64,000 nt of DNA from Pseudomonadota bacterium (GCA_018241025.1 JAFEEQ010000017.1:1-64000), one strand, 5' to 3'. Positions 28,942 through 38,311 are shown, counted from the stretch's first letter. The notes: a model not told the origin generated them from the sequence alone. Numbers and translations: made by a program.

Positions 28942-30069
28942 TTGGCAGACGACATCCCGTTCATCGATCTTCAGGCCCAGCGCAAGCGCCTGGGCGAACC
29001 GCTCAATCAGGCGATCCTGGCGGCCGTCGAAAGTGGGCAGTGGGTGATGGGGCCGCAGGTCAGGCAGCTTGAACGCCAACTTGCCGACTTTTGTGGCGCC
29101 AAACATTGCGTCAGCTGTGCCAATGGTACGGATGCTTTAGTCCTTGTTCTGCGCGCTTGGAACATCGGACCGGGCGATGCAGTGTTCGTTCCAGCCTTTA
29201 CCTTTGCTGCGACGGCAGAGGTGGTGGCCCTGGTCGGGGCTTCGCCGGTCTTTGTCGACGTGCTGCCCGACACCTACAACATGGATCCGGCCAGCCTGGA
29301 ATCTGCGATCGCGATGATCAAGCGCGAGGCCGCGATTGTTCCGCGCGCCGTCATCCCGGTCGATCTGTTCGGCCAGCCCGCCAATTATCGCGCGCTGGAG
29401 CCGATCATCCGCCGTGCCGGCCTGAAGATGCTGTGCGACACCGCGCAGGGGTTCGGTGCGAGCTTGGATGGCAAGGTCACCGGATCGATTGGCGATGCGG
29501 CGACGACAAGCTTTTTTCCGGCCAAGCCCCTTGGGTGCTATGGCGACGGCGGCGCGGTCTTCACCGATGACGACGAATTGGCCGATCTTCTGCGCTCGAT
29601 CCGAAACCACGGTGAAGGTAGCCATCGATATGAGAACGTTCGGATCGGTTTGAACTCCAGGCTCGATACGATTCAAGCCGCGGTGCTGCTACAGAAGCTT
29701 TCGATCTTTTCCGACGAGATCGAGAGGCGCGAGGGGATCGCCAGGCGCTACAACTCTGCACTCGGTCAATCGAACCGCATCCAAACACCGCATGTGATAG
29801 CCGGCGCGCAGTCAACCTGGGCGCAATATACAATCCAGGTGTCGAACCGCGCTGCGATGCAAGCCGATCTCAAGGCGAAGGGCATACTGACGGCTGTCTA
29901 TTATCCCATCCCGCTCTCGAAGCAGGCAGGCTACCGGCGCTATCCAAGCGCCCCAACACCGGTTAGCGAGCGCGTGGGTGAGACTGTCGTCAGCTTGCCA
30001 ATGCACCCCTATCTCGACGAAGCTACGCAGGACCGCATTGTCGAGGCTGTGCTCGCATCGGCCGGTTGA
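28942..30069 (+). CDS. DegT/DnrJ/EryC1/StrS sugar aminotransferase (WbpE-like)
   Basis: 375 residues from a TTG at 28942; no ATG precedes the conserved start DIPFIDLQAQ. The PLP lysine is in TSFFPAKPLGCYGDGGA. Other family marks are CANGTDALVL, VFVPAFTFAATAEV and NSRLDTIQAAVL. The lysine context and length are close to WbpE/WlbC enzymes, which aminate a 3-keto-hexuronate nucleotide sugar. The precise sugar is not provable here. It is probably the first gene of the polysaccharide locus, although 2.6 kb of damaged DNA now separates it from the rest. Confidence 0.85.
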   Translation: MADDIPFIDLQAQRKRLGEPLNQAILAAVESGQWVMGPQVRQLERQLADFCGAKHCVSCANGTDALVLVLRAWNIGPGDAVFVPAFTFAATAEVVALVGASPVFVDVLPDTYNMDPASLESAIAMIKREAAIVPRAVIPVDLFGQPANYRALEPIIRRAGLKMLCDTAQGFGASLDGKVTGSIGDAATTSFFPAKPLGCYGDGGAVFTDDDELADLLRSIRNHGEGSHRYENVRIGLNSRLDTIQAAVLLQKLSIFSDEIERREGIARRYNSALGQSNRIQTPHVIAGAQSTWAQYTIQVSNRAAMQADLKAKGILTAVYYPIPLSKQAGYRRYPSAPTPVSERVGETVVSLPMHPYLDEATQDRIVEAVLASAG

Positions 30070-30118
30070 CGCTGAGCGCGGGTTGTTATTCCTCGAACGG
30101 TCGAAGGAGGGGCGCGCG

Positions 30119-30319
30119 ATGATGTTGTTGGTCGGGCTGGGTGTTAACGTGGTCGTCGTGGTGATGCTATTTGGCATCTATTCGCGATTGGATCAGGTCA
30201 CACGCGAGCTAAAGCGACTGGAAGGATTGGTGCGTGGTTTGAGGAACGGAGAGCCGGGCGCCGAGCCGTCCACGGCCGTGAGCGAGGAGACATCCTCAGA
30301 CGAGCGCATAGCAACTTGA
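30119..30319 (+). CDS. Small single-pass membrane protein
   Basis: 66 residues: a strong hydrophobic helix (LLVGLGVNVVVVVMLFGIY) followed by a short basic helix (RLDQVTRELKRLEGLVRGL) and an acidic tail. AAGGAGG lies 8 nt before the ATG at 30119, a near-perfect ribosome-binding site. It comes 49 bp after the aminotransferase gene. Unknown family; it has the shape of a small scaffold or regulator protein of a membrane complex. Confidence 0.6.
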   Translation: MMLLVGLGVNVVVVVMLFGIYSRLDQVTRELKRLEGLVRGLRNGEPGAEPSTAVSEETSSDERIAT

Positions 30320-30740
30320 ACTCAGGGCCCGCCAACACGTTTTAGAAGTGCGCGCGCTCAACCCAGGTGTTTCGTGAGCTATGCCCAACGGCTGCGCGTA
30401 AGCGCATGCCGCTTGGAATGCAAATCGGACTGCGTGTGGCCACGATTTGCGACTGTCTCAGCGCACTCAAGCATAGGGAAGTGGTCGTTTGGGCAGGCTT
30501 GCTTTCAGTTGAAATTACCCATAACGGGTATATCTTCGCTGAATTCCCTCGCCGCACGTTGATTTCTGACGGGTGCGATGTTTCAAAGTCTTCGGTGAGC
30601 CTGTGAGTCCGCCCCCTACTTGGCTTGATCTACCCCCTAACGGGATGCGGTCAGGCTCGCCACTCTTTTTTGGAGCCGCAAATGTGGAACGGCTGGAGCT
30701 GAGCTAAGCGCGACGCGGATCCACGATGCAACGTCCGCGT
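30320..30740. other. 421-bp stretch without a supported gene
   Basis: Short plus frames at 30367-30606 lack ribosome-binding sites and protein-like composition. Base composition is mixed, and the next feature is a truncated repressor. I read it as degraded DNA. Confidence 0.4.
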
Positions 30741-30857
30741 CTAGTCGCAGCCCTCGCTCAAGGCTTCGGCCTCGATGACAAGGACCTCCAGATGGGCGCG
30801 GCTGAGAAGACGGGCCGCCGACAGGAGGCGGCCTTTGTGCTCCTGTTGGGGCGACAG
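30741..30857 (-). pseudogene. C-terminal fragment of an XRE-family repressor
   Basis: The minus strand reads LSPQQEHKGRLLSAAR, then LLSRAHLEVLVIEAEALSEGCD and TAG at 30741. It is clearly homologous to the last 40 residues of the intact repressor at 25896-26225 (LNPHEKLETRLVSAAR, TLSRAHLETLVVQAEAL). An in-frame TAG at 30876-30878 and loss of the whole HTH region make it a remnant, probably of a second copy of the same mobile segment. Confidence 0.75.
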
Positions 30858-30942
30858 GTCGCGCAGTTGGCTGCTCTAGGCCTGATCGGTTATTTACGTT
30901 TCCGGAGGATCGTTGCGAGGGGCCTACCGAAGGAGGCATTTT

Positions 30943-31049
30943 ATGTCTCTTCACGATCTCTCTCACACCGCACTGCCGCTTCATGCCCAACAGAGCCGGC
31001 CCTCCCGATTGTTGGAATGGCTCGCGACCAACGCGAGTCGTCTTGTGCT
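30943..31049 (+). pseudogene. 5' part of a small gene interrupted by the IS element
   Basis: AAGGAGG stands 6 nt before the ATG at 30943, one of the best ribosome-binding sites in the window. The frame reads MSLHDLSHTALPLHAQQSRP and runs to RLVL before the insertion. Removing the element and one TGCT copy joins it in frame to 32319-32403, giving 63 codons and a stop. The downstream part reads less like protein than the first 35 codons do, so further damage is possible. Family unknown. Confidence 0.55.
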
Positions 31050-31101
31050 TGACGTTGCCCCCAGCTCTTATCCAAGGCCTTCCGGAGTCTGGCGGTTATC
31101 A

Positions 31102-31989
31102 TCATGCACAGTCGGAGCAATGGGCCAAGGCGCGGAGCCCCTCGATCAGCGCAGCGCGTTGGCCCATTGCGGTGAGATTTGCGGCATAGACGGCTGGCGC
31201 CAGCCAGCCGATGCGAGAGTGGGGCCGTACGGTATTGTAATCGCGCCGCCAATCTTCGAGGGCGAGGCGCGTCTGCATCAGGGACGTGAACAGGGTCTCG
31301 TTCAAGAACTCGTCGCGGAGCCGGCCATTGAAGCTCTCGACGAAAGCGTTCTGTGTCGGCTTGCCGGGAGCGATGTAGTGCCAGCCGACCTGAGCCTGGT
31401 CGGCCCAAGTCAGGATGGCATTGCTGGTTAGCTCAGTGCCGTTGTCGCTGACGATCGTCGCAGGCTTGCCGCGGGTGATGAGCAGCACGTCCAGCTCGCG
31501 GGCGACGCGTTGACCGGAGAGCGAGGTATCGGCGACGGCGCACAGACACTCCCGCGTTCAGTCGTCGAAGATCGCCAGGATGCGAAAGCGCCGGCCGCTC
31601 GCCAGCTGATTGGAGACGAAGTCGAGCGACCAGCGGTCGTTGGGCTTGAGCGGCACCGGCATCGGCGCCCGCGTTCCCAGGGCTCTTTTGCGGCCACCAC
31701 GCTTCCTCACCATCAGCCGTTCCTCCCGATAGATGCGGAACAGCCGCTTGTGGTTCACGACGAAGCCCTCCCGGCGCAGGAAGACGTGGAGCCGGCGATA
31801 GCCGAAGCGACGCCGCTCCTTGGCCAGAGCCCGCAGCCGCTCGCGAAGCGCCACATCATCCACCCGGCGCGAGCGGTAGCGGATGGTCATCCGCACGCAG
31901 CCGATCACCCGGCACGCCCGCCGCTCGCTCATCTCATGGACGGTCTTGAGATGGGCGACCGCTTCTCGCTCCACGGCGGGAGTCACCAT
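31102..31989 (-). pseudogene. IS3-family transposase OrfB with internal stop
   Basis: The frame from ATG 31989 gives HTH_21-type sequence (VHEMSERRACRVIGC, RFGYRRLHVFLRREG) and the first catalytic Asp region (RWSLDFVSN). It then ends in TGA at 31558-31560. The same frame reopens immediately ([22 protein letters not shown]) and carries the other two catalytic residues, DNGTE and [14 protein letters not shown], to a normal stop at 31102. A single base change, probably from Cys or Trp, explains the break. The stop separates the first acid from the other two, so the transposase should be inactive. Confidence 0.85.
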
Positions 31990-32249
31990 TTTTTTGACAG
32001 CAGATCCTTCAGCGCCGCGTTGTCCAGCATGGAGTCGGCTAGCAGCCGCTTCAGCTTGGCGTTCTCGCCTTCGAGCTGCTTCAGACGGCGGGCCTCGGAC
32101 ACATCCATGCCACCGAACTTGCTCTTCCAGCTGTAGAACGTCGCGGCGCTGATCCCATGCTTGCGGCACAGATCGGCCGTCGCCGCTCCCGCTTCGTGCT
32201 CCTTCAGCACCCCAGTGATCTGCTCTTCCGTGAACCTCTTGCGCTTCAT
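31983..32249 (-). CDS. IS3-family transposase OrfA
   Basis: 88 residues, MKRKRFTEEQITGVLKEHEAG, then a helix-turn-helix (TADLCRKHGISAATFYSWKSKFGG) and a leucine-zipper-like tail (LKQLEGENAKLKRLLAD). AAGGAGG precedes the ATG at 32249. Near its end lies A7 (plus-strand T7 at 31989-31995). A -1 slip there leads into the orfB frame, the normal way IS3 elements make the fused OrfAB transposase. Confidence 0.9.
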   Translation of the reverse strand: MKRKRFTEEQITGVLKEHEAGAATADLCRKHGISAATFYSWKSKFGGMDVSEARRLKQLEGENAKLKRLLADSMLDNAALKDLLSKKW

Positions 32250-32314
32250 CGTCTGGTCCTCCTTCAAGGGCCAGACTCCAGTTCAACCCGGATAAATCCT
32301 CGGGGGCAACGTCA

Positions 32315-32690
32315 TGCTCAGCGGATGCGGGGGATTTGGGCGGTCATCGGAATTGCTGTGTACCGCTGGCTATAGAGCCAAGTGTAAATCGGAATTGGAT
32401 TGAGCCCCTGCATCGAACATTTATTGGTGTGTCGGCTGGACTCTTGGCCCGGGAGCTCTGGGCGGTTCATTCGAAATAGCGGGATCACACAATTGCGCGG
32501 ATAAATGGGGCTCAGATGGCGAGCGCCTATGGAATCGAAACATATCCTACATCGCGCCCCAGCACCCTGTCGTGGGCTGGCAGAGACGGTCCGTCAGTGG
32601 CGGGTCGAAGTTGCAAAGGGCGCCACGTAGGCGACGAACCCGGTAGTCGATACGTTGACGACTTCGCCAACATGTTCGGGACGTCATTTG
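32315..32690. other. 376-bp stretch after the IS element
   Basis: It holds the 3' part of the interrupted small gene (to the stop at 32401-32403) and then no supported gene up to the end of the Wzz-like gene. A competing frame at 32319-32375 (RMRGIWAVIGIAVYRWL) looks more like a membrane helix than the in-frame continuation does. Confidence 0.4.
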
Positions 32691-33749
32691 TCATTTGCGT
32701 TGTGAGACTTGCGGGACGTGTACGGTCGCGCCTGCGGGTCCGGACATATGATTGGATTTCGCCCGAGCGTTGCGGTGGCGCCCGCCAAGCCATTCGAGAA
32801 ATCCGTGCACGCGGCCACCTTCACGTGCAAAGTATACGACTCCAAACCAAGTTGCGACGGCCAGCACCAGCGCAATGAGGACATCCTCGTACGGGTTGGG
32901 GCTAGAGGGCCGCGCGGGTGCGTAAGGCGGATCAATATATGTCGACGCGTATCGATGATCGGACGAGATAATCATCATCTTTTGGTCCTGATCCGACAAT
33001 GTCTGGATCAATGCGTCCCTCTCATTCGTTACGGCGAGATTCCCCAATGCACTGTGGAGGTAAGCAATACGCGCCGCGACGTCGCGTCTCTTATCCTCGC
33101 GGATGATGTCATCGGCGGTCTTAAGAATCTGAGTTAGCAACTGGGTGGTTTCTTCCCGACCCTGAAACGTCAGCGAGATTGTTGCGTACCCAGTGTCAAG
33201 TGACGTGCTAGTCACCATTCGAGATTCCAGAAACTTCAATAGGTCGTCTTGATCGGGTTCGGCTTTGACTGGGCGCCCAATGAGTCTCTTTATGGCATCG
33301 ATTGACTCGGCCAGATAGCCGCTTCGCGACTTCCATCGATTGTTATCGCTGTCCCACTGCGTGTCGAACACGACGTGCATCACGGCGGGGTTTCGCGCGA
33401 GTGCGCCACTGAGTCTGTTCGAATCCAGCAGTGCCGTAAATTCGCTGAACGTATCGCTCATACCAGCGCCGCCCAACAGTCCGCCGCCAAATCTCCGCGC
33501 GAGATTTTGAATATTGTTGCCTCCGGTCGTGTCCGAAAGCGTGACGGTCGGGCCGAGTACTGCCGTGGCTGTATAGGTTGGCTTTGCCGTGGCAATGAGC
33601 AAAAGTGCCCCGCAAAAGAAAAATGGGAAAAGCAACAACAACAGCCGGTAGTTAAGCCGAAACTGTCGCCAAATTGGAACTACGGTTTTCAGCAGATCAA
33701 GAACGCCGCCGCTGGATTTTTCGAGTTCGTCGTCCAGAAGATCAGACAT
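32691..33749 (-). CDS. Wzz-type chain-length determinant (polysaccharide co-polymerase)
   Basis: 352 residues. There are two membrane helices: LLLLLFPFFFCGALLLIATA near residues 36-55 followed by PTYTATAVL, and VLIALVLAVATWFGVVYFA near 300. They flank a helical periplasmic domain. No C-terminal tyrosine kinase is fused. Such proteins set the length of Wzy-made polymers from the inner membrane. The gap 33750-33993 beyond its start shows nothing else. Confidence 0.82.
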   Translation of the reverse strand: MSDLLDDELEKSSGGVLDLLKTVVPIWRQFRLNYRLLLLLFPFFFCGALLLIATAKPTYTATAVLGPTVTLSDTTGGNNIQNLARRFGGGLLGGAGMSDTFSEFTALLDSNRLSGALARNPAVMHVVFDTQWDSDNNRWKSRSGYLAESIDAIKRLIGRPVKAEPDQDDLLKFLESRMVTSTSLDTGYATISLTFQGREETTQLLTQILKTADDIIREDKRRDVAARIAYLHSALGNLAVTNERDALIQTLSDQDQKMMIISSDHRYASTYIDPPYAPARPSSPNPYEDVLIALVLAVATWFGVVYFAREGGRVHGFLEWLGGRHRNARAKSNHMSGPAGATVHVPQVSQRK

Positions 33750-33993
33750 CAGCGCGCATCCGCCGCAGGCTTAAGATTTAGGAGGCACCAACGACCGTAC
33801 CCTCCGGCGATTCCTCTCGCTGGGCGACACCTTCTCGAAACACAGATTCGCCCTACCACAGTGTGAACGTCCCACTCTAGCCGGGAAAGGCGGCCACTGG
33901 AGATCATTTTTGGCAACTTTTCCCCGATTTGACGGTTCTTACCATAGTCAATCGACCGCGCAAGGACGCCTGACCAATCGGCTCGTGCAGCCG

Positions 33994-34989
33994 CTAGACT
34001 GCATAGTAGTTGCGATACCACGAAACAAACCGCGGAATGCCCACGGAGATGGGGGTCATGGGCTCGAAGCCCAAGTCGCGCCGGCTCGCCTCGATGTCCG
34101 CATAGGTGGACGGCACGTCGCCGGGTTGAAGCGGTTCGAGTTGAATCTGAGCCTTCTTGCCGAGCGACGTCTCGATCAGCCCGATAAAGTCAGTGAGTTT
34201 TTCCGACTTATGGTTACCCAGATTATACACGCGATTCGGCGGGGTTCCGTCAGCCGGCCGATCAAGCACGCGGACGACGCCGTTAACGATATCGTCGATA
34301 TAGGTGAAGTCACGCCACATCTCGCCGTAATTGAACACCCGGATGGGCTCGCCGGCCAGGATGGCGCGCGTGAAGATGAACGCGGCCATGTCAGGGCGGC
34401 CCCAGGGACCGTAGACGGTGAAGAAGCGCAGGCCCGTCGATGGGATATTGAAGAGGTGAGCGTAGGTGTAGCCGATCAGCTCGTCGGTGCGCTTGGTCGC
34501 GGCATAGAGCGAGTTCGGCTTCTCGACCGGGTCGTCCACCGAGAAGGGGAGTTTGTCGTTTCCGCCATAGACGGAGGATGAGCTTGCATAGACGAAGTGC
34601 CTCAGCTGCGGCAGCTTCCTGCCGAGCTCGAGCATCACCACCTGTCCCATGACGTTCGACTGCACATAGGCATAGGGATCGATGAGCGAGTAGCGTACGC
34701 CGGCTTGCGCCGCGAGATGGACGATTCCTGTAATTTCCGGAAACTCCTCGGCCAGCTTCAGGATCGTTTCTCGATCGGAAATGTCGGCCTTGCGGAAGGT
34801 GAAACTGTTCTGTGTGAAGCGAGCAAGACGCGCGCGTTTCAGGTTCACATCGTAGTAATTGTTCAGATTATCGACTCCGATGACGATGTCGCCGCGCGCG
34901 AGCAGAGCTTGGGCCACGTTGGAGCCAATGAAACCGGCGGCGCCGGTCACCAAAACGACTTGTCGGGTCACGCTTCTCACAAGCTCCAA
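33994..34989 (-). CDS. NAD-dependent UDP-glucuronate 4-epimerase-like protein
   Basis: 331 residues. The Rossmann motif VTGAAGFIGSNVAQ is near the N-terminus, followed by DNLNNYYDVNLKRARL. The catalytic Tyr-Lys is in SLYAATKR, with ASSSSVYGG before it. TGLRFFTVYGPWGRPDMA is the typical signature of UDP-GlcA to UDP-GalA epimerases. The start is ATG 34989, overlapping the upstream dehydrogenase by 13 nt; GTG codons at 34980 and 34971 are alternatives. It would feed a galacturonic-type residue into the polymer. Confidence 0.87.
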   Translation of the reverse strand: MELVRSVTRQVVLVTGAAGFIGSNVAQALLARGDIVIGVDNLNNYYDVNLKRARLARFTQNSFTFRKADISDRETILKLAEEFPEITGIVHLAAQAGVRYSLIDPYAYVQSNVMGQVVMLELGRKLPQLRHFVYASSSSVYGGNDKLPFSVDDPVEKPNSLYAATKRTDELIGYTYAHLFNIPSTGLRFFTVYGPWGRPDMAAFIFTRAILAGEPIRVFNYGEMWRDFTYIDDIVNGVVRVLDRPADGTPPNRVYNLGNHKSEKLTDFIGLIETSLGKKAQIQLEPLQPGDVPSTYADIEASRRDLGFEPMTPISVGIPRFVSWYRNYYAV

Positions 34990-36248
34990 TAGCGCAGGCC
35001 GGCGGGGAGCCCCGCAGGTGCAAGCGCGGATTTCACATCGACTAGCACGCCACCCGCAGAGAGCATTCCGAACAATCCGTCCAGATTGGACAGGTAATGC
35101 AGGTGCGGAACCGCAAGCACAAGGGCGTCCAGATCGCGGAAGCGCGACAAATCGGCGATTTCCAGGTCATAATCGTGGCGGATTTCGGCCGGATCCGCCA
35201 ACGGGTCGTGCAGGAGCGCGGTGACGCCGAAGGCGCGCAGTTCCGCGACGATGTCGGGGACGCGACTGTTGCGGATGTCGGGCACGTTCTCCTTGAACGT
35301 CAGCCCCAGCACGCCAATCCGAACATCGCGCAAAGGCCGCGTACAGTCGCCGAGGAGCCGCACGGTGCGGCGCGCAATATACCCCCCCATGGAGTCGTTG
35401 ATGCGCCGACCAGCGAGGATCACTTCCGGATGATGCCCCAGTTCCTCCGCCTTCGAGGTCAGATAGTAGGGATCGACGCCGATGCAGTGGCCGCCGACGA
35501 GGCCCGGTGTGAAATTCAGAAAATTCCACTTCGTGCCGGCGGCCTGCAACACGTCCTTAGTGCGGATGCCCATCAGATCGCAGATCAGCGCCAACTCGTT
35601 CATCAGCGCGATGTTTACGTCGCGCTGCGTATTTTCGAGCACCTTCGCGGCTTCCGCCACCTTGATCGACGGCGCGACATGGATGCCCGCCGGGACTACT
35701 GCGCCGTAAAGGCGCGCCAGGGTTGCGGCCGTCTCGGGGTCCTCGCCGGCAACGACCTTTTGGATGGTTTCGAAACGGTGTTCCTTGTCGCCCGGATTAA
35801 TGCGCTCGGGCGAATAGCCGAGTTTGAAATCGACTCCCTGCCGCAGGCCCGACGCCTTGGCCAGGATCGGCCCGCAGAACTCATCGGTCACGCCTGGATA
35901 GACTGTGGACTCGAAAACCACAATCGCGCCTTTGCGTAAGTGCTTACCCACCGTTTCCGAAGCCGAGCGCAACGGTCCGAGATCGGGGCGCCGGTCCCTG
36001 TGAATGGGTGTCGGCACGCACACGATGAAGACGTCCGCGTCGCGCAGATCCCGCGGATCGGAAGTCAGCGAAAGCCCGACGCGCTTCAAGCGGTCGCCTT
36101 CTATCTCCTGGGTGAGGTCCACGCCCTTCTTCAAGGACGCGATACGCTTGGCGGAAATGTCGAACCCAATCGTGTCCGGAAAGGCCTCGGCGAAAGCCAC
36201 CGCTACGGGCAGGCCCACATAGCCAAGTCCCACAATTGCAATGCGCAT
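34977..36248 (-). CDS. UDP-N-acetyl-hexosamine 6-dehydrogenase (TviB/WbpO-like)
   Basis: About 423 residues. The NAD motif IVGLGYVGLPVAVAFA is at the N-terminus. The catalytic Cys is in GGHCIGVDPYYLT. NPGDKEHRFETIQKVVAG and TFKENVPDIRNSRV are hallmarks of the TviB/WbpO group rather than of UDP-glucose dehydrogenase. It oxidises C6 of a UDP-HexNAc to the acid in two steps. The ATG at 36248 was preferred to a GTG at 36254. It is first of a minus-strand run dehydrogenase-epimerase-Wzz. Confidence 0.87.
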   Translation of the reverse strand: MRIAIVGLGYVGLPVAVAFAEAFPDTIGFDISAKRIASLKKGVDLTQEIEGDRLKRVGLSLTSDPRDLRDADVFIVCVPTPIHRDRRPDLGPLRSASETVGKHLRKGAIVVFESTVYPGVTDEFCGPILAKASGLRQGVDFKLGYSPERINPGDKEHRFETIQKVVAGEDPETAATLARLYGAVVPAGIHVAPSIKVAEAAKVLENTQRDVNIALMNELALICDLMGIRTKDVLQAAGTKWNFLNFTPGLVGGHCIGVDPYYLTSKAEELGHHPEVILAGRRINDSMGGYIARRTVRLLGDCTRPLRDVRIGVLGLTFKENVPDIRNSRVPDIVAELRAFGVTALLHDPLADPAEIRHDYDLEIADLSRFRDLDALVLAVPHLHYLSNLDGLFGMLSAGGVLVDVKSALAPAGLPAGLRYWSL

Positions 36249-36481
36249 TGACACGGCGAGATCAGCTCCTGCTCAGGCTACCGCGATTTCGGGTATACAT
36301 TGCGGATCGATTGGCCGTTGTCGAGAGATTAACTCAATGTGATGGCACAAGGGGTAAAGAATTCCAGGCGCGCAATCCCCGACGGCGGGGCACGGGCAAC
36401 ACGCTTCAGGCTGTTTCGGCTGCGCCGCCCCTTGGCAGCTCCGGGTGTTGGCAAAAGGGCGCGCGCGTGGTGAGTTCTCCC

Positions 36482-37387
36482 ATGGTCTTATCGCGACGGA
36501 AAGTGTTATCAGCCGCAGCCGCGCTGTTACCAGGTTGCAGTGGAACGGCCGTACGCGCGGTCGAACAGCGTTGGATATCGCGGAACGGTGCCGTCGATGG
36601 CGGTCCGGGCTCCGGATTCACCTTTGGGGTGCTGGATAGTAAGGCCCAGGCCTGGACGGCACACAATGCGGGCCGGCCCTGTTCCTGTCAGGTCTGGCCA
36701 TCCGCGGACCAAGCCCAGATGGTACGGCTGGAGTTGCGTGCCGGTGATCAATGGCCGGTCGAGGCGAAAAATGGCATAAGCGTCGAACGGACTATGATCC
36801 AGGCTACGACCAAGCTCTATGGCGCCACATCTGAGCCCTTGCCGCTGTCGAGGGAAGTATGGTGGGCATTCTCCTTCCTACTCGAGCCGGGGGCAGCTTT
36901 CACTGGCCTTGCACCTGGCTACGACTGGCTGATCTTTGCGGACATTCACAGCGATTGGAATGCGAGCCACGCGCGCGCCGTGCCCATCCAGTTCGAATTG
37001 CGGCCGGACGACTTCGTCACGATTGAGATCCATGGCACGAAGCTCTTTCCCAATAACGCGCCGCATCTCGTGTACCGGTCGGAACAGCCTCTTCAGCGCG
37101 GCATTTGGCACGACATGGTCGTGCGATTGGTCATGGACCCGCTCAACAGGATTGGCGGACATGCGGACGCCTATATGGATGGCGCGCAAGTCCTCCGCTA
37201 TTTAGGGCCGTTAGGGTTCATCGGAGACCTACCCTACGCGCAGTACCAAATCTACCGTGATAGTCCCGATCCGCACCGGATTCACCATGAGGTCGTCTCC
37301 ATCCGGTACGCAAACCATCAAATCGTAACCTCTGGCCGCCTTTGGGATCGCGTCGGCAGCCCGCCGTCCGTGCCCCGCTCACCTTGA
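36482..37387 (+). CDS. Exported polysaccharide lyase-like protein
   Basis: 301 residues. The N-terminus MVLSRRKVLSAAAALLPGC combines a twin-arginine pattern (SRRKVL) with a possible lipobox cysteine, so export by Tat and lipid attachment are both plausible. The rest is beta-rich: SREVWWAFSFLLEPGA, WLIFADIHSDWN, RGIWHDMVVRLVMDP, GHADAYMDGAQVLRYLGP. This layout matches heparin-lyase-I/PL20-like jelly-roll folds that cut or bind acidic polysaccharides. The divergent intergenic region 36249-36481 holds no other gene. Confidence 0.65.
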   Translation: MVLSRRKVLSAAAALLPGCSGTAVRAVEQRWISRNGAVDGGPGSGFTFGVLDSKAQAWTAHNAGRPCSCQVWPSADQAQMVRLELRAGDQWPVEAKNGISVERTMIQATTKLYGATSEPLPLSREVWWAFSFLLEPGAAFTGLAPGYDWLIFADIHSDWNASHARAVPIQFELRPDDFVTIEIHGTKLFPNNAPHLVYRSEQPLQRGIWHDMVVRLVMDPLNRIGGHADAYMDGAQVLRYLGPLGFIGDLPYAQYQIYRDSPDPHRIHHEVVSIRYANHQIVTSGRLWDRVGSPPSVPRSP

Positions 37388-37492
37388 CGGGCGCGGCTCC
37401 GGGCGCTTGCGCCGTAGCGGCCCGGGAAACCGCTTGAAGGCAGCCATCCTGCGTGCCAAGTATTTCCCGGCCAAGTGGAGCTACGGTATTTC

Positions 37493-38311
37493 ATGTCGAA
37501 TTTGTTGCAATTGGATCAACACTTCGCTTTCGGCGAGAACTGGCAGTCGTTTGCGCAGGTGGTAAATGAGGACAGGGTTGCGCAGTCCGAAGCGGGAATG
37601 CGCAAACTTTTCCCCGGCGATGAGTTGAAGGGGGCCACGTTTCTGGACATTGGCTGCGGCTCCGGGCTTTCGTCGGTGGCGGCGAGCCGCCTTGGCGTGT
37701 CGGAAATCGAGGCGACGGACATCGATCCTAACTCGGTCACGGCGACCACGGGCATGCTGTCGCGCTTTGCGCCGGGATTGAAATGGAATGCGCGGGTGTG
37801 CAGCGTGTTCGATCTACCCCAAAGCACGCTGCGGCAGTTCGACGTGGTCTACAGCTGGGGCGTGCTGCACCACACGGGCGACATGTGGCGTGCGGTCGGT
37901 ATCGCGGCTTCGATGGTCAAGCCAGGTGGATACTTTGCGCTGGCGCTCTACAAGAAGACGCCACTTTGTGGATTCTGGAAGCGCGAAAAGCATTTTTATG
38001 CGCATGCCCCGCGCGTCGTTCAAGCCATGATCTCGGGCATCTTCAAGTTTTTGAATTGCGCGAATATACTGCGGCACGGACGCAATCCGTTTGCCTATAT
38101 CCGCAACTATCGCGCCCGCGGCATGAGTTGGTCGCATGATGTCCATGATTGGTTGGGCGGGTATCCCTACGAATCCGCCTCGCCCGACGAAGTCACGCAG
38201 TTTCTGAAGGGGCTGGGGTTTGAGATCGTGCGCGAGTGCGTCCAGCCCCCGTCGATCGGGATATGGGGCAGCGGCTGCGACGAGTTTGTTGCGGTCCGCA
38301 CACCGAAGTAG
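37493..38311 (+). CDS. Class I SAM-dependent methyltransferase
   Basis: 272 residues. SAM motif I is FLDIGCGSGLSSVAA, followed by the acidic EATDIDPNSV and the post-motif VVYSWGVLHHTGDMWRAV. The C-terminal GGYPYESASPDEVTQFL is often seen in polysaccharide-locus methyltransferases. It presumably methylates a sugar. The start is ATG 37493; an upstream GTG at 37475 is less likely. Confidence 0.82.
   Translation: MSNLLQLDQHFAFGENWQSFAQVVNEDRVAQSEAGMRKLFPGDELKGATFLDIGCGSGLSSVAASRLGVSEIEATDIDPNSVTATTGMLSRFAPGLKWNARVCSVFDLPQSTLRQFDVVYSWGVLHHTGDMWRAVGIAASMVKPGGYFALALYKKTPLCGFWKREKHFYAHAPRVVQAMISGIFKFLNCANILRHGRNPFAYIRNYRARGMSWSHDVHDWLGGYPYESASPDEVTQFLKGLGFEIVRECVQPPSIGIWGSGCDEFVAVRTPK

Larger units (their letters stand above)
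31050..32314 (-). mobile_element. IS3-family insertion sequence, 1265 bp
   Basis: Both ends carry the perfect 13-bp inverted repeat TGACGTTGCCCCC, and further matching blocks extend inward (TTATCC, GGAGTCTGG). The direct repeat TGCT flanks it at 31046-31049 and 32315-32318, a 4-bp target duplication. It contains orfA and orfB on the minus strand with an A7 slippery tract. Size, ends, 4-bp duplication and gene pair fit the IS3 family, probably the IS407 group. The terminal repeats are intact, but orfB has an internal stop. Confidence 0.92.
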
